A DNA stretch of 64,000 bases from Arthonia radiata (Eukaryota; Ascomycota; Arthoniomycetes; Arthoniales; Arthoniaceae): NCBI GenBank assembly GCA_002989075.1, contig PSQN01000007.1:884558-948557 (forward strand), read 5' to 3'. This document shows positions 63,261 to 64,000 of the stretch, piece by piece. Within the stretch, counting starts at the first letter, position 1. Each line of letters begins with the position of its first letter. The notes beneath the pieces were generated by a model that saw only the letters and a program-made list of their open reading frames with translations, had not been told where the DNA came from and did not search any database. A program made the translations under genes and the position numbers.

Positions 63261-64000
63261 ATGGCCTTTGGAGGCTCGCAGCGTGACGTGTCACGAGAAA
63301 CAACACTCCGATTCAACGCAGGAAGCGCAAACCCGCAGAAGGAGCCCTTATTTCTTACCCTCCTACCACCAGAGATTCGTCGCCATGTTTATCACTACCT
63401 ATTACCCGCTACAGTTCCCCTGAGAGATTTGCTCACAGGCGGAATTGCGTATGCTTGGATTCAAGGAAGCACATCCATGCTGAGGACATGTCGACAGATC
63501 CACGATGAGACAGCTAATATCCTGTACGGAGAGTCCGTCTTCATTCTCGAAGTCGGCTACGATACGATTACGATGCGGTATCGTCGGCTGCTGTATTCTG
63601 GCCTGGTACCAGAATCCACGCCAGCTTTTCTAGAGCTTTTGAGCCCTTCAAACCTGAAACGTATCCGGCATTTGGCCATCAACGTTAAGCACGTTGATTC
63701 GTACACTGGTGAGTTCTGGCTCCCAATCCAGGGTAGTACCGATTGCTGAAATTAGATAGGTATGATCAAACACAACTGTGGGGGACAAGGCCTGACCGAG
63801 GGTTTGCGGGACAGCGTGCAGCGCTTGGTTGAAGCACTTCTGCATGCCGAAAGCCTGCAGTATGTCCGCGTCAATCTTGAAGACCAGAATCAAGACGCTG
63901 AGCGAGCGCAGAGGGTGCTGCAGCCGCTCGCGAGGCTGTCTAATTTTGGCGATGGCGGTGGTTTACTGCTGACTGGAGATGTGAGCCGACAGTGTGCTCA
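63261..64000 (+). CDS. F-box-like domain protein, partial (runs off window)
   Basis: Exon 1 63261-63708 and exon 2 from 63760, joined in phase (TACACTG|GTGAGT ... GATAG|GTATG), still open at the window end. N-terminal signature LFLTLLPPEIRRHVYHYLLP, then 'WIQGSTSMLRTCRQIHDETA' and 'NILYGESVFILEVG', the standard 'LP.EIR..IY..LL ... LL.TCRQI..E....LY....F' pattern of a large ascomycete F-box-like family. Exon 2: 'LTEGLRDSVQRLVEALLHAE' and 'LQYVRVNLEDQNQDAERAQR'. Truncated, so length and C-terminus are unknown. Confidence 0.78.

Noticed and set aside
1-64000. tRNA, rRNA, CRISPR or LTR/virus-like elements
   Set aside because: I scanned for T-loop-like boxes, spaced direct repeats, and reverse transcriptase or capsid motifs and saw none; a dedicated search was not possible.

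Overview
The window is nuclear DNA of a filamentous ascomycete, most likely a dothideomycete. Evidence: short introns (about 42-200 nt) with GTRNGT donors, CTRAC-like branch points and YAG acceptors; typical ascomycete housekeeping proteins (ribosomal protein L3, coproporphyrinogen III oxidase, a Pumilio protein, an LSM14/Scd6 protein); small expanded lineage-specific families; and near-identical introns that look like introner-like elements, known from Dothideomycetes. No tRNA, rRNA, CRISPR, LTR element or virus-derived sequence was recognised. Exon limits were worked out by hand from splice signals, reading phase and family similarity.

Layout. 0.6-13 kb: RPL3 (-), a CCHC zinc-knuckle protein with an in-frame stop (+), an HbpS/UPF0303-like protein (-), HEM13 (-), a fungal multipass membrane protein (-) and a short-chain dehydrogenase (-). 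13.7-26 kb: a run of five BTB/POZ paralogues, all on the minus strand, sharing an unusual C-terminal CxxC...CxxC module; the first is disabled. Between them lie a 346-bp MITE with perfect 8-bp target duplications, an F-box-like gene with an early stop and a 131-aa orphan. 26-39.4 kb: a SLY41-like transporter (-), an alpha/beta hydrolase with three related introns (+), a PUF protein (+), a KPWE-motif peroxin-like protein (-) and LSM14/Scd6 (+).

39.8-58.8 kb is the most unusual part. It holds about 14 small proteins (roughly 110-230 aa) with no family I can name. They share an N-terminal 'W-P-E-[IL]-[IL]-x-Y-[LF]' motif, a central W-[YHF] motif and a C-terminal amphipathic helix of the type M-x2-[VM]-M-x-E-[ILY]. 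I call them the WPEI family. One copy has a frameshift and a stop, and two are short remnants. A metabolic/sensory block splits the array: O-methyltransferase (-), cytochrome P450 (-) and a fungal rhodopsin-like 7TM protein (+). A dispersed repeat (copies near 16.0, 44.6 and 51.3 kb) lies next to both WPEI remnants.

59.5-64 kb: a 553-aa protein with an F-box-like N-terminus, a single-exon F-box protein, and a partial F-box-like gene that runs off the window end.

Overall the window shows stable housekeeping genes beside fast-evolving tandem families (BTB, WPEI, F-box-like) with active duplication, decay and intron gain.
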